Assembly (NCBI GenBank): GCA_002308235.1
Contig: DBVS01000135.1
Span: forward strand, 175 to 24,788
DNA length: 24,614 nt
From: Lachnospiraceae bacterium UBA1258
Lineage (GTDB): Bacteria; Bacillota; Clostridia; Lachnospirales; Lachnospiraceae
Direction of reading: 5' to 3'
Under the pieces are notes generated by a model that saw only the letters and a list, made by a program, of their open reading frames with translations, had not been told where the DNA came from and made no database searches. Position 1 is the stretch's first letter. Each line of letters starts with the position of its first letter. Of this stretch, positions 1 to 7,537 are shown one piece after another. The position numbers were made by a program, and so were the translations under genes.

Positions 1-44
1 ACGGCTTAGAAGGCCGTTGCTCTATCCAGCTGAGCTACGGACAC
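1..44 (-). tRNA. tRNA-Arg (anticodon TCT), 3' part cut off by window edge
   Basis: Reading the minus strand from position 44 gives a seven-base acceptor arm GTGTCCG, TA, a GCTC/GAGC D-arm, and an anticodon arm ACGGC-CTTCTAA-GCCGT with anticodon TCT (bases 8-10). The window begins exactly at the end of the anticodon stem, so the variable loop, T-arm and acceptor 3' half lie outside. It is the last visible member of a Pro-Gly-Arg cluster. Confidence 0.9.
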
Positions 45-66
45 TCGGATAGCATACCAAATTACG

Positions 67-84
67 TCGCAGATAAATCTGCGA
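67..84 (-). repeat. short inverted repeat in tRNA spacer
   Basis: TCGCAGA (67-73) and TCTGCGA (78-84) form a perfect 7-bp stem with a TAAA loop between tRNA-Gly and tRNA-Arg. No U-tract follows on the minus strand, so it does not look like a terminator. It may be a structure that guides processing of the tRNA precursor; that role is inference. Confidence 0.5.
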
Positions 85-85
85 G

Positions 86-156
86 AGCGGGTGATGGGAA
101 TCGAACCCACGTGTCCAGCTTGGAAGGCTGGTGTTCTACCATTGAACTACACCCGC
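86..156 (-). tRNA. tRNA-Gly (anticodon TCC)
   Basis: The minus strand folds as acceptor GCGGGTG/CACCCGC, D-arm GTTC/GAAC, anticodon arm CCAGC-CTTCCAA-GCTGG with anticodon TCC (bases 122-124), and a T-arm with the TTCGATT loop. The discriminator is U and no CCA is encoded. It is the middle member of a three-tRNA cluster probably transcribed from the promoter at 322-350. Confidence 0.95.
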
Positions 157-215
157 ATCTATTAAATTACCGCATCAATCTTCCGTTTGAAAGTCGCCCC
201 GCATCTCCCGAAAAG

Positions 216-289
216 TCGGGGTGACAGGATTCGAACCTGCGACTTCCTGGTCCCAAACCAGGCGCTCTGCCAAGCTGAGCCACACCCCG
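216..289 (-). tRNA. tRNA-Pro (anticodon TGG)
   Basis: The minus strand gives acceptor CGGGGTG paired with CACCCCG, D-arm GCTC/GAGC, anticodon arm CCTGG-TTTGGGA-CCAGG with anticodon TGG (bases 253-255), and a T-arm with a TTCGAAT loop. CCA is not encoded. It is the first gene of the cluster, about 30 bases after the -10 box. Confidence 0.95.
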
Positions 290-321
290 AAAAGAGTGCC
301 TTCCGCATTGACGCACGTTTG

Positions 322-350
322 ATTTTACTATAGGAATTTTGACCTGTCAA
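322..350 (-). promoter_or_regulatory. housekeeping promoter of the tRNA cluster
   Basis: On the minus strand a perfect -35 TTGACA (345-350) is followed after 17 bases by -10 TAAAAT (322-327). It points at tRNA-Pro, with a predicted start near 315. The strength fits a stable-RNA promoter. It lies only 23 bases past the yfcE stop codon, with no terminator visible between, so some operon readthrough into the tRNAs is possible. Confidence 0.85.
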
Positions 351-372
351 CAAAAAGTTAAAGCAAATTTTA

Positions 373-870
373 CTATCTTTCGAGATACTTTAAGTCAAAG
401 CGTATTTCGTCGTTTTCATCGATTTCGAGAACTACATAGGAGGGCTTCCCGTTTGATTGTCTGGGCATGGAAATACTGCCGGGATTTACCGCCCAGATGT
501 GGTAATCTTCGTCAAATTCGATGCTCGGCACATGGGTATGCCCGTAAAGCACGATATCCGCCCCTCTGGAAAGCGCCGCATCAAGAAGCTTCTGCGTTCC
601 GTAGGAGACTCCGTACCTGTGCCCGTGGGTCAAAAAGAAATGGTGTGACCCTATATCGAATTCTTCCTCAGGATTCAAAGAACTTCCGAGGAACAGATCG
701 TTATTGCCGGAAACCACCTTAACCTCACAGGAAACCGACCTCTTGTAAATATCCTCGTTTCCGTAGGCATCTCCAAGATGAATGAGCATATCCGGCTGCC
801 CCGTCTTTGAAAGAATGTCAAAGAAATTGGAGTCGTATCCGTGACTGTCACTTATTATAAGTATCTTCAT
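373..870 (-). CDS. yfcE: YfcE/MJ0936-family metallophosphodiesterase
   Basis: This 165-residue protein belongs to the small calcineurin-like phosphoesterases that hydrolyse phosphodiesters with two metal ions in the cytoplasm. All expected metal-site motifs are visible in order: SDSHG near residue 7, HLGD near 31, GNND near 55, THGH near 81 and a C-terminal GHTHVP near 110. Length matches the family. The ATG lies inside the end of rdgB (23-base overlap), which suggests translational coupling. It is the last gene of the minus-strand methyltransferase-amidase-rdgB-yfcE operon. The physiological substrate is not settled for this family, so the call is to family and chemistry, not pathway. Confidence 0.9.
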   Translation of the reverse strand: MKILIISDSHGYDSNFFDILSKTGQPDMLIHLGDAYGNEDIYKRSVSCEVKVVSGNNDLFLGSSLNPEEEFDIGSHHFFLTHGHRYGVSYGTQKLLDAALSRGADIVLYGHTHVPSIEFDEDYHIWAVNPGSISMPRQSNGKPSYVVLEIDENDEIRFDLKYLER

Positions 871-1486
871 ACTCTTCGATCACTCCCCTTATAAGCCTTA
901 AAGCATTGCCCCTGTGACTGATGGCATGCTTTTCGTAGGGTTCAAGTTCTGCCGTTGTTTTGTTTCTTTCGGGCAAAAAGAAAATGGGGTCGAAACCGAA
1001 GCCGTTGCTCCCGGCGGGAGTTCTTGCTATCTCTCCTTCAACGGTTCCGAGTACCGTTTTTTCGGTTCCGTTGGGAAATACGGCCGCAATGGCGCAGATA
1101 AAGCGGGCTTTTCTGTTTCCGCTCGCATCCGCATCAACCCTGCTTATAAGATTTTGATTCTTTATGCTGTAAGGCGTGTCCTTTCCCATGTATCTGGCGG
1201 AATAAATGCCGGGTTCGCCGTTTAAGCAATCGATGGATAAGCCCGAATCATCCGCAAGGACCAGCACATTTTCCATGCCCTTTGCTGTGGCGGCCACGTA
1301 AACGGCTTTTGCCTTAATGAGGGCATTTTCTTCGAAAGTGGTGCCGTTTTCTTCTATATCGATATCGATCCCCGCTTCCTTCATGGATTTTATCTCTCCC
1401 ACGGTGGGAAGCGTTGAAAGGATCTCCCTTATTTCTTTCATTTTATCGGCATTTCCGGTGGCAAATATTACATTCACGTTATTCAC
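848..1486 (-). CDS. rdgB: RdgB/HAM1 non-canonical purine NTP pyrophosphatase (dITP/XTP)
   Basis: RdgB hydrolyses dITP, ITP and XTP to monophosphates and so keeps deaminated purines out of nucleic acid. The 212-residue sequence carries the family signature blocks: FATGNADKMKEI at the N-terminus (nucleotide binding), ADDSGL near residue 78, GFGFDPIF near 162 and SHRGNAL near 190. The start overlaps the amidase stop by 8 bases and the end overlaps yfcE by 23 bases, so three genes are chained without spacers. The rdgB-yfcE pairing is common in Bacillota genomes. The assignment is secure. Confidence 0.95.
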   Translation of the reverse strand: MNNVNVIFATGNADKMKEIREILSTLPTVGEIKSMKEAGIDIDIEENGTTFEENALIKAKAVYVAATAKGMENVLVLADDSGLSIDCLNGEPGIYSARYMGKDTPYSIKNQNLISRVDADASGNRKARFICAIAAVFPNGTEKTVLGTVEGEIARTPAGSNGFGFDPIFFLPERNKTTAELEPYEKHAISHRGNALRLIRGVIEEYEDTYNK

Positions 1487-2546
1487 CTCTTTTGCGAAGA
1501 GTCTCTTCTATTCCGTTAAGAATGCCCTCCGCAATCTTTTCTATGTAGGCAGGGCTGTTAAGAAGCTCTGCTTCGTCTTTGTTTGACATAAAGCCCACGT
1601 AGAGGTTCATGGCGGGAATCTCGAATTCCCTTAACATTTCATCATCGAACCTGTCATAGAGGGCAATCCCTCTGTTTAAAGTCGCTTCGCAGGTATTGCG
1701 AAGAATGTTGTCCGCAAATCCGGCATTTGAGAAACCTTCTCTGTAAAAAGCACCGTTATATTCGGCATACATTCCGTACTTTCTCTCATCGCCTGCATCC
1801 GCGTCCGCATGAAGGCCTATATAATAGTCGGCATTGAGTTTCATGCTGTATTCGAGGCGCTTCCCTTCGCTCAGGGTATAATCGCCGCTTCTTACGGGTA
1901 TTACACGATAAGGTTTGCCTTCCGAAAGTTTCTGAAGCGCTTTGGCGATATTGAGGGTGATATCCTTCTCGCAAAGGTCTCCTACCTTGATTCCGTTCTT
2001 TGAGCCGCCGTGTCCCGCATCGATAAGTATAACGGTATCCGTGCCTTTAACGGGCTTAAAATCGAGATTCAGGCTGTTTCCTTCAAAGGAGGCCACACAT
2101 TCGCAGAGTCTCGAAAATTCAAGGGTAAACATGATTTCGGAACCGTTTCCCGCAATTTTCATGTCGTTTAAATATGAAAGCTTACCCTTGGGATGATTGT
2201 TTAAAAAAGAAGCCGAATCAACTCCCCTTAAGATAATTATTGCTTTGTTCTCCGAATAATTGTGGACAAGAGTGAGATTATCTTCACCCGTTTCGTCCTT
2301 GCAATGGATCGTTAAATCATGCGGAAGGCTTATGTCTTTCATGTTGGAAAGATCGAGTGCGTAGGAAAAGGACTGTTTTATCTCCTCTTCCTTTTCCGAA
2401 ACGTCCTGGGTTTCGTCCTCGGTTACGATAACGACCTTGTCTGCCGCATAGGTCACCATTACATACATGGAAGCAAGAAAAAGAACGGTCGCAACAGCCA
2501 CCGCAAGCATGGTAAATTTATTTCTGAAATCCCATTTTACTTCCAC
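1479..2546 (-). CDS. membrane-anchored Amidase_3-fold protein, probably lacking the catalytic Glu
   Basis: The 355-residue protein has a short cytoplasmic start, one transmembrane segment (about 12-34), an unassigned extracellular region with many beta-like stretches (about 55-168), and a C-terminal N-acetylmuramoyl-L-alanine amidase fold (about 171-352). The three zinc ligands are present: H179 in DAGHGG, E193 in CEKD and H246 in GLHAD. In this family a motif like VExGF near the C-terminus supplies the catalytic glutamate; here the aligned segment reads LYVGFMSN, with Y316 at that place. The codon is a clean TAC. It may therefore bind or regulate peptidoglycan rather than cut it, or use another residue. 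Two bases separate it from the methyltransferase stop, so it is operonic. Confidence 0.85.
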   Translation of the reverse strand: MEVKWDFRNKFTMLAVAVATVLFLASMYVMVTYAADKVVIVTEDETQDVSEKEEEIKQSFSYALDLSNMKDISLPHDLTIHCKDETGEDNLTLVHNYSENKAIIILRGVDSASFLNNHPKGKLSYLNDMKIAGNGSEIMFTLEFSRLCECVASFEGNSLNLDFKPVKGTDTVILIDAGHGGSKNGIKVGDLCEKDITLNIAKALQKLSEGKPYRVIPVRSGDYTLSEGKRLEYSMKLNADYYIGLHADADAGDERKYGMYAEYNGAFYREGFSNAGFADNILRNTCEATLNRGIALYDRFDDEMLREFEIPAMNLYVGFMSNKDEAELLNSPAYIEKIAEGILNGIEETLRKRGE

Positions 2547-2548
2547 AA

Positions 2549-3694
2549 TTACCTTCTTTTTTCAGGCTTCTTTCCCATAAAGGAATAGAAGTACGTTTTC
2601 ATCATTCCGTTATAGATCTTACGGTTTTTGTCGGCTTTCCGGCCGATGGCGCTTTCCGTACCGTCATAAGATGTTATTACAAAAAGAGACCAATCGTCAA
2701 GGGCTCTGAATCTTTCGCCCAGGGTTCCGTAAAGGGCGGGAAGCGCCGCGCGGTCCTCAAGTCTTTCGCCGTAGGGCGGATTCGTTACTATAAAGCCGTA
2801 TTTCTTTGGCTGATGAAGATCTTTAATGTCCTGCTGCTGGAAATGAATAAGCTTTTCAACTCCCGCAAGACGCGCATTGGCACGGGCGGCTTCGATTATG
2901 CTCTTATCTATGTCATAACCCTTTATATCGGTTTCAACGTCCAGATTGATCTCATCTCTTGCTTCGTCATAGGCATCTTTCCAAATTGAAGGCGACACAA
3001 GACCCTCCCAGTCGTTGGCGGTAAAATCCCTGTTAACGCCCGGAGCTATGTTTGCGGCCATCAATGCAGCTTCTATGGGAAAAGTACCACATCCGCAGAA
3101 AGGATCCACCAGTACCCTGCTTTCGTTCCAGGGAGTAAGCTTAAGAAGGGCGGCTGCGAGATTTTCCGCAATTGGAGCCTTGGATGTAAGCTTTCTGTAG
3201 CCTCTCTTCTGAAGGCTGATGCCTGAGGTATCAAGGCCTACGGTGACAACGTCGTTTAAAAGTGTCACACGGATCGGATAATCCGCTCCCGTCTCTTCAA
3301 ACCAGGATATGGCATATTTAAGCTTTAAACGCTCCACTATGGCCTTTTTCATGATGGACTGGATATCCGAGGGGCTGAAAAGGGCGCTTTTGATACTGGC
3401 AGCCTTAACAACGTTAAACCTTGCATCCTTCGGGATATAGTCTTCCCAGTTTAAAGCCTTGGTTCCTTCAAATAATTCGTCATAGGTGGTTGCCTTAAAA
3501 CTTCCTATTTTAATAAGAACACGTTCCGCGGTTCGAAGCCCTATGTTGGTCCTGGCGACAGCCTCCTCGTCTCCCGCAAAAAAAACGCGTCCGTCGGTGC
3601 CACCGGTGACGTCGTAGCCAAGATCGATTATCTCTCTTTTAAGTACGCTCTCAAGCCCGAAATGGCAGGGAGCTATCAGTTCAAATTTTCTCAT
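2549..3694 (-). CDS. THUMP-domain class I SAM-dependent RNA methyltransferase (RlmL/YpsC type)
   Basis: This 381-residue enzyme is of the family that makes N2-methylguanine in 23S rRNA (E. coli RlmL N-terminal part, B. subtilis YpsC). A THUMP RNA-binding domain occupies about residues 55-155. The Rossmann methyltransferase follows, with SAM motif I VDPFCGCGTFP near 196-206 and the catalytic NPPYGE at 305-310 that marks methylation of a base amino group. The N-terminus MRKFELIAPC matches the usual family start, which fixes the ATG at 3694. No Shine-Dalgarno precedes that ATG, and the promoter at 3701-3729 predicts transcription beginning on it. First gene of a four-gene operon. The exact target base is inferred from family only. 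Confidence 0.9.
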   Translation of the reverse strand: MRKFELIAPCHFGLESVLKREIIDLGYDVTGGTDGRVFFAGDEEAVARTNIGLRTAERVLIKIGSFKATTYDELFEGTKALNWEDYIPKDARFNVVKAASIKSALFSPSDIQSIMKKAIVERLKLKYAISWFEETGADYPIRVTLLNDVVTVGLDTSGISLQKRGYRKLTSKAPIAENLAAALLKLTPWNESRVLVDPFCGCGTFPIEAALMAANIAPGVNRDFTANDWEGLVSPSIWKDAYDEARDEINLDVETDIKGYDIDKSIIEAARANARLAGVEKLIHFQQQDIKDLHQPKKYGFIVTNPPYGERLEDRAALPALYGTLGERFRALDDWSLFVITSYDGTESAIGRKADKNRKIYNGMMKTYFYSFMGKKPEKRR

Positions 3695-3700
3695 AGGAAG

Positions 3701-3729
3701 ATGATAAGATATCGCTTACACGCTGTCAA
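3701..3729 (-). promoter_or_regulatory. promoter giving a leaderless methyltransferase mRNA
   Basis: Minus strand: perfect -35 TTGACA (3724-3729), 17-base spacer, -10 TATCAT (3701-3706). The bases between the -10 and the start codon are only CTTCCT, so the normal start-site distance lands on the A of the ATG at 3694 or one base before it. This promoter probably drives the whole 3694-373 operon. Confidence 0.75.
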
Positions 3730-3751
3730 CACCCGCGATAAGGATACTTTC

Positions 3752-3786
3752 GCAAAACATAAGCCGGAGCGATCTCTCGCTCCGGC
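3752..3786 (-). terminator. terminator of the sugar ABC transporter operon
   Basis: A perfect 10-bp stem, GCCGGAGCGA (3763-3772) with TCGCTCCGGC (3777-3786), has a four-base loop. On the minus strand it is followed by TTATGTTTTG, a moderate U-tract. It lies about 60 bases after the binding-protein stop codon and just upstream of the methyltransferase promoter. Confidence 0.75.
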
Positions 3787-3846
3787 CCCTGTAGGAAGAT
3801 GTATTATGCCAACCAAATCAGGCCGGCATTGTATCAAAACGGCAAA

Positions 3847-5310
3847 TTACTTGCCAGCCTTGAACTTGTTGTACTGCTCGGTGAATGCATCGATAACCTT
3901 CTGAACGCCTGCATCCTGAAGAGCCTTCTTGTACTCAGCAATCTTAGCATCAACATCAGCCTTTGCTACGCCACCGGTCTCAAGTAAGAAACCGTATTCA
4001 GCGTGAAGATTCTTACATGCGGTGTACTCTGCGGAAACAGAGGAGAAGTCGAATCTGAAACCTGCTGCGCAGCTGGTCTTTGCGGTTCCGTTGAACTGCC
4101 TGTAAGCATCTGCGAAATCAGCGGGTGAACCTTTTTCGGGGGTGATGATAAGAGCGGATACAGACTCCCACATGGAGTGGTTGTACTTCTTGCCCATCTT
4201 CTCAACCTGTCCGTTTGCATCAAGCTTCCAGTCTTCGCCTTCGATACCGTAAGTGAAGAGATCGGCAAGCTTCTTGTCGGTGTAAAGAAGTCCGAGGAAT
4301 TCGATACACTGTTTTGCCATCTTGTCGGAGGTGTTAGCGGTGATGCAGTAGCAGGAACCGAGTGCGGAGTTGGAGTGTGCCCATCTTTCGGTAAGAGGGT
4401 TGATAACTACTTCCTGGCTGTATCTGTTGTTGGCTTCTGCGTTGTTGGGAGTATCGGTCCACCACGAAACGCCCCAAAGATCGGACTGGGTAGTGGTATC
4501 GGTAACAACCTTGGTGTATTCATCTTCGTGAACGTAACCCTTTTCTCTCCAGTCAGCGATGATGTTTGCGTATTCCTTGTACTCGGGAGTATCAAGAGTG
4601 AATACAACGCTGTCGCTTGCGCGGTCAACCGCTACGAAGTTACTTTCGGTCTCGCCTGTGAAGAAATCGAACTTGTCGATGTAAAATCTCCAGAAAAGAG
4701 CTGCCTTCTGAAGAAGCATGGGATACTTAAGACCTGCATCCTTGCACTGCTTGAGTAAGGGCTCAAGGTCGGTAAGCTTCTTAACGGAAGTAACGTCGAA
4801 ATTGAACTTGTCAAGTACGGCCTTACGATACATAAGATCGTAACCTTCTACGTTGTCCTTGTAAACGGGAACGAAATAGTTCTTTCCGTCAAACTTGGTA
4901 GCTTCCCACTGTCCCTGATCCATTGACTTATAAAGAGCGGTGTCGGGAAGGAGCTTGGTGATATCCTTTACCATACCGTTGGAAACGAGAGCGGAAGTCT
5001 TAATCTTACCCTCTTCCCATGAAGCGGTCCAAAGAATGTTAACTTCTTTGCTTGCTACGGCATTTCCGGCCTTTTCAACATATTCGCCGGAGTTGATCTC
5101 GGTGATGGCAACTTCGAAGTTGCATCCTTTTTCCTTAAGGTAGGCGTTAACTGCGTCCTGAACCTTCTTAACCTGTGCTTCGTCAACCGCTTCAAGGTTG
5201 AATAAAGCTCTTGTGATCTTGATCTTGGATTTTCCGCTTGCTCCGCAGCCGCTGAGCAATCCGACTAACATTGTCATAACAAGCAATGCAGCCAAAATTT
5301 TCTTTTTCAT
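3847..5310 (-). CDS. sugar ABC transporter substrate-binding lipoprotein (LplA-like, CUT1)
   Basis: The 487-residue protein starts with a lipoprotein signal peptide: Lys-rich start, hydrophobic core and lipobox LLSGC with the lipidated Cys22. The mature part reads as a cluster B extracellular solute-binding protein of the LplA type, for example FDGKNYFVPVYKDN near residues 118-131. It should sit on the outer membrane face and hand sugar to the two permeases encoded just upstream. A strong AGGAGG ribosome site precedes the ATG. A 67-base gap with a small hairpin separates it from the second permease, an arrangement often linked with higher binding-protein yield. Given the adjacent cellobiose phosphorylase and shared operators, the likely ligand is cellobiose or a cellodextrin (inference). 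Confidence 0.9.
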   Translation of the reverse strand: MKKKILAALLVMTMLVGLLSGCGASGKSKIKITRALFNLEAVDEAQVKKVQDAVNAYLKEKGCNFEVAITEINSGEYVEKAGNAVASKEVNILWTASWEEGKIKTSALVSNGMVKDITKLLPDTALYKSMDQGQWEATKFDGKNYFVPVYKDNVEGYDLMYRKAVLDKFNFDVTSVKKLTDLEPLLKQCKDAGLKYPMLLQKAALFWRFYIDKFDFFTGETESNFVAVDRASDSVVFTLDTPEYKEYANIIADWREKGYVHEDEYTKVVTDTTTQSDLWGVSWWTDTPNNAEANNRYSQEVVINPLTERWAHSNSALGSCYCITANTSDKMAKQCIEFLGLLYTDKKLADLFTYGIEGEDWKLDANGQVEKMGKKYNHSMWESVSALIITPEKGSPADFADAYRQFNGTAKTSCAAGFRFDFSSVSAEYTACKNLHAEYGFLLETGGVAKADVDAKIAEYKKALQDAGVQKVIDAFTEQYNKFKAGK

Positions 5311-5348
5311 GTAAATCCTCCTATAAAAGATTGTTAGTGTGTATATCC

Positions 5349-5363
5349 AAAGGCACTGCCTTT
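5349..5363 (-). repeat. small hairpin between permease and binding-protein genes
   Basis: AAAGGC-ACT-GCCTTT forms a 6-bp stem with a three-base loop. No clear U-tract follows on the minus strand. It could stabilise the 5' end of a processed binding-protein message; this is inference from position. Confidence 0.4.
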
Positions 5364-5377
5364 AAATATCGGTTTGA

Positions 5378-6295
5378 TCAGCCCTTTACGGAACCTACCG
5401 TAAGACCCTTTACAAAGTATTTCTGGAAGAAGGGGTATGCAACCATGATAGGTGCTATTACCACTACTACCGTTGCCATCGTCGCCGCGTTCTTGGGAAT
5501 CGTTCCTCCCATGGCATCTCTTACGGCCTGCGGCACGTTGTTGTTGTTCAACAGAAAATCGATGTTCTTCTGAATGTTATAAAGAAGGAGCTGCAACGGT
5601 TTCTTTGCGTTCTTGTCGATATAAAGTACCGCGTTCTGCCAGTCATTCCAGTATGCCGTAGCCATCATGAATCCCACGGCCGCAAGGGAGGGCTTCATAA
5701 GGGGAAGGCATATGCCGAAGAAGGTCCTGTATTCGTTAGCTCCGTCAATCTTCGCAGCCTCCATGAGTTCCGCAGGAATGCTGTTCACTATGTAAGTACG
5801 AAGAATGATAACGTTCATGGTGGTGACGCAAAGCGGAAGTATCAGCAAAAGAAGCGAGTTCTTAAGGTGATAATATCCGGTAAATACGATATATCCCGAA
5901 AGTTGACCGCCGTTAAACAGCATGGGAATCAGCAGGTAAATCGAAAGAAACTTCGCAAGTCTGAAACCGGGACGGCTTATGGAGTAAGCATACATGCTCA
6001 TAATCAAAAGTCCCGTAAGAGTTCCGACCACCACAATAAATATCGTAACGCCGTAGGAAGTAATGAGCTGCGTTCCGTACTTAAGTACCGAGTGCATACC
6101 GTCAAGGGACCACTCTTCGGGGAAGAAGCTGAAACCGTTGGCGGAGATCGCCGCCTCCGAGGTAAATGCGACTATAAATACGAGCAATACCGGAAGCAGG
6201 CAAAACAGTGTGTATATCAGCAGGAAGAATCCAAGTACGAACTGTCCGGGCTTTATTCTGACTTTATCTTTGACAACAATCTTTTCTTTTCCCAT
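5378..6295 (-). CDS. sugar ABC transporter permease (LplC/MalG type)
   Basis: This 305-residue inner-membrane protein has about six hydrophobic segments starting near residue 18. It carries the binding-protein-dependent permease EAA loop, EAAKIDGANEYRTFF at 179-193, which docks the ATPase. The C-terminus ends with the typical KYFVKGLTVGSVKG of this subfamily. It begins 10 bases after the first permease ends and would form the heterodimeric channel with it. No ATP-binding gene occurs in the operon, so a shared MsmX/MalK-type ATPase encoded elsewhere is presumably used, as is usual for this family in Bacillota. Confidence 0.93.
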   Translation of the reverse strand: MGKEKIVVKDKVRIKPGQFVLGFFLLIYTLFCLLPVLLVFIVAFTSEAAISANGFSFFPEEWSLDGMHSVLKYGTQLITSYGVTIFIVVVGTLTGLLIMSMYAYSISRPGFRLAKFLSIYLLIPMLFNGGQLSGYIVFTGYYHLKNSLLLLILPLCVTTMNVIILRTYIVNSIPAELMEAAKIDGANEYRTFFGICLPLMKPSLAAVGFMMATAYWNDWQNAVLYIDKNAKKPLQLLLYNIQKNIDFLLNNNNVPQAVRDAMGGTIPKNAATMATVVVVIAPIMVAYPFFQKYFVKGLTVGSVKG

Positions 6296-6305
6296 CTCGG
6301 CCCCC

Positions 6306-7274
6306 TTAGAACAGTGAATTTTCAGGCGAGATCTTTCTCACCGTCGCATTTGCTATGAGCATCATCACAAGTCCCACCGTGGACTGGAACAGGCTGGCCG
6401 CCGCCGTAAATCCGTATTCGGGGCTGTTGATTATCGCATGCAGTACGTAAGAATCGATAACCTGTGTCGTATCGTACAAAGCACCGCTGTCCCTCGTTAC
6501 CTGAAAGAACAGACCCGTATCGGACCTCATGATGTTACCCACCGAAAGAAGAAGCATTACGGTGATCATGGGAACGAGCGAAGGAAGGGTGATGTGCCAG
6601 ATCTGCTGCCACTTGTTGGCGCCGTCGATCTGTGCAGCCTCATAATAGGTCGTATCGATTCCCGCAAGTACCGACATGTACAGTACGGATCCGTAACCCA
6701 CGGAATTCCATATCTTAACGATGGTAAGGATCACTATCCAGTACCCGGGCTTCGCGTAAAAAGAAGTGGATGTTCCGAGTACCTTGTTTATAAGTCCGGT
6801 ATCGCTTGCGATAAATGCATAAACGATAAACTGTACGGCTGCGTATGAAATGAAGATCGGGACGATCATGACGGTCTGCATCAGACGCCCCACTTTCTTA
6901 AATACAAACTGGTCAAGCGCAATGGCAAGAACGATATTTAAGAAAGTACCCAGAAGCGTAAAGATGAAGTAATACATGATGGTATTTCTGGTCATTCTGT
7001 AGAAAACATCTTTACTGGTAAAAAGGAACTTAAAGTTCTCAAGACCTACGAATCTGCTTCCGAAGAAACCCTGCATGGGTTTAAAATCCTGGAAGGCCAT
7101 GATAATACCGCCCATGGGTACGTACATGATAAAGAAAAGAACCAGAAATGCCGGAAGTGCAAAGATCACGAACGGCATGTTCTTTTTGGTATTGTACCAA
7201 AGGCTGTTCTTCTTTTTGGCAGACACAGGTGCATTGATGACCTGTTCGGCTTTTTTAGCTTTAGTGTTTGCCAT
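6306..7274 (-). CDS. sugar ABC transporter permease (LplB/UgpA type)
   Basis: The 322-residue protein has a Lys-rich cytoplasmic N-terminal tail of about 30 residues and then about six membrane segments. The EAA loop EAAQIDGANKWQQIW lies at 212-226. Features such as MAFQDFKPMQGFFGS near 59-73 and the closing PENSLF are typical of LplB-like permeases paired with LplC and LplA. It is the first gene of the leftward transport operon, preceded by an unusual leader with a LacI-type operator (7312-7327) and a U-tailed hairpin. Transport of cellobiose or cellodextrins is inferred from the neighbourhood. Confidence 0.93.
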   Translation of the reverse strand: MANTKAKKAEQVINAPVSAKKKNSLWYNTKKNMPFVIFALPAFLVLFFIMYVPMGGIIMAFQDFKPMQGFFGSRFVGLENFKFLFTSKDVFYRMTRNTIMYYFIFTLLGTFLNIVLAIALDQFVFKKVGRLMQTVMIVPIFISYAAVQFIVYAFIASDTGLINKVLGTSTSFYAKPGYWIVILTIVKIWNSVGYGSVLYMSVLAGIDTTYYEAAQIDGANKWQQIWHITLPSLVPMITVMLLLSVGNIMRSDTGLFFQVTRDSGALYDTTQVIDSYVLHAIINSPEYGFTAAASLFQSTVGLVMMLIANATVRKISPENSLF

Positions 7275-7293
7275 TTAAATCTCCCTTCAGGTT

Positions 7294-7306
7294 GAAACGT
7301 TTTCGA
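7294..7306. promoter_or_regulatory. imperfect third LacI-type site
   Basis: GAAACGTTTTCGA shares a complete right half (CGTTTTCGA) with the operator at 7312-7327, but its left half is shifted by one base. It lies 18 bases nearer the permease start codon than the full site. It may be a weak auxiliary site or a decayed copy. Confidence 0.4.
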
Positions 7307-7311
7307 GTTTT

Positions 7312-7327
7312 TCGAAATCGTTTTCGA
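7312..7327. promoter_or_regulatory. LacI-family operator in the transporter leader
   Basis: TCGAAATCGTTTTCGA is a near-perfect dyad with the central CG typical of LacI-family sites. The opposite-strand reading of the site at 7629-7644 differs at one end position only. It lies about 40-57 bases downstream of the predicted leftward start site, so repression would be by roadblock, not by covering the promoter. Confidence 0.75.
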
Positions 7328-7335
7328 AAACTTGC

Positions 7336-7366
7336 AAAAAAACAGGCCGTGGCTTTCGCCTGCCTT
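7336..7366 (-). promoter_or_regulatory. U-tailed hairpin in the transporter mRNA leader (possible attenuator)
   Basis: On the minus strand CAGGC (7358-7362) pairs with GCCTG (7343-7347), with an inner GGC-GAAA-GCC tetraloop as an alternative, followed at once by seven U (7336-7342). It forms within the first 35 or so bases of the predicted transcript. It has the shape of an intrinsic terminator but has no upstream gene to terminate. Confidence 0.5.
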
Positions 7367-7374
7367 TCGTAGTC

Positions 7375-7403
7375 ATAATATATAATTTCATATGCTTTGT
7401 CAA
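7375..7403 (-). promoter_or_regulatory. promoter of the sugar transporter operon
   Basis: Minus strand: perfect -35 TTGACA (7398-7403), 17-base spacer, -10 TATTAT (7375-7380). The predicted start is near 7368, leaving a leader of about 94 bases before the first permease. Confidence 0.8.
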
Positions 7404-7537
7404 CATATTTTTGTACAAATTGCTGTCGTGATTTTTTTATACCTTATTTTTATGAGCTTTTCTTCGTCAAATTGACTTTAGCAACCGACGATTATTACAC
7501 GTATTAAATAAACTCTCACAAATCAGCGTTGGTGCGG

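Noticed and set aside
205..221. CCCGAAAAGTCGGGG as a terminator hairpin
   Set aside because: One arm is the 3' acceptor strand of tRNA-Pro, which pairs within the tRNA, and no U-tract follows.
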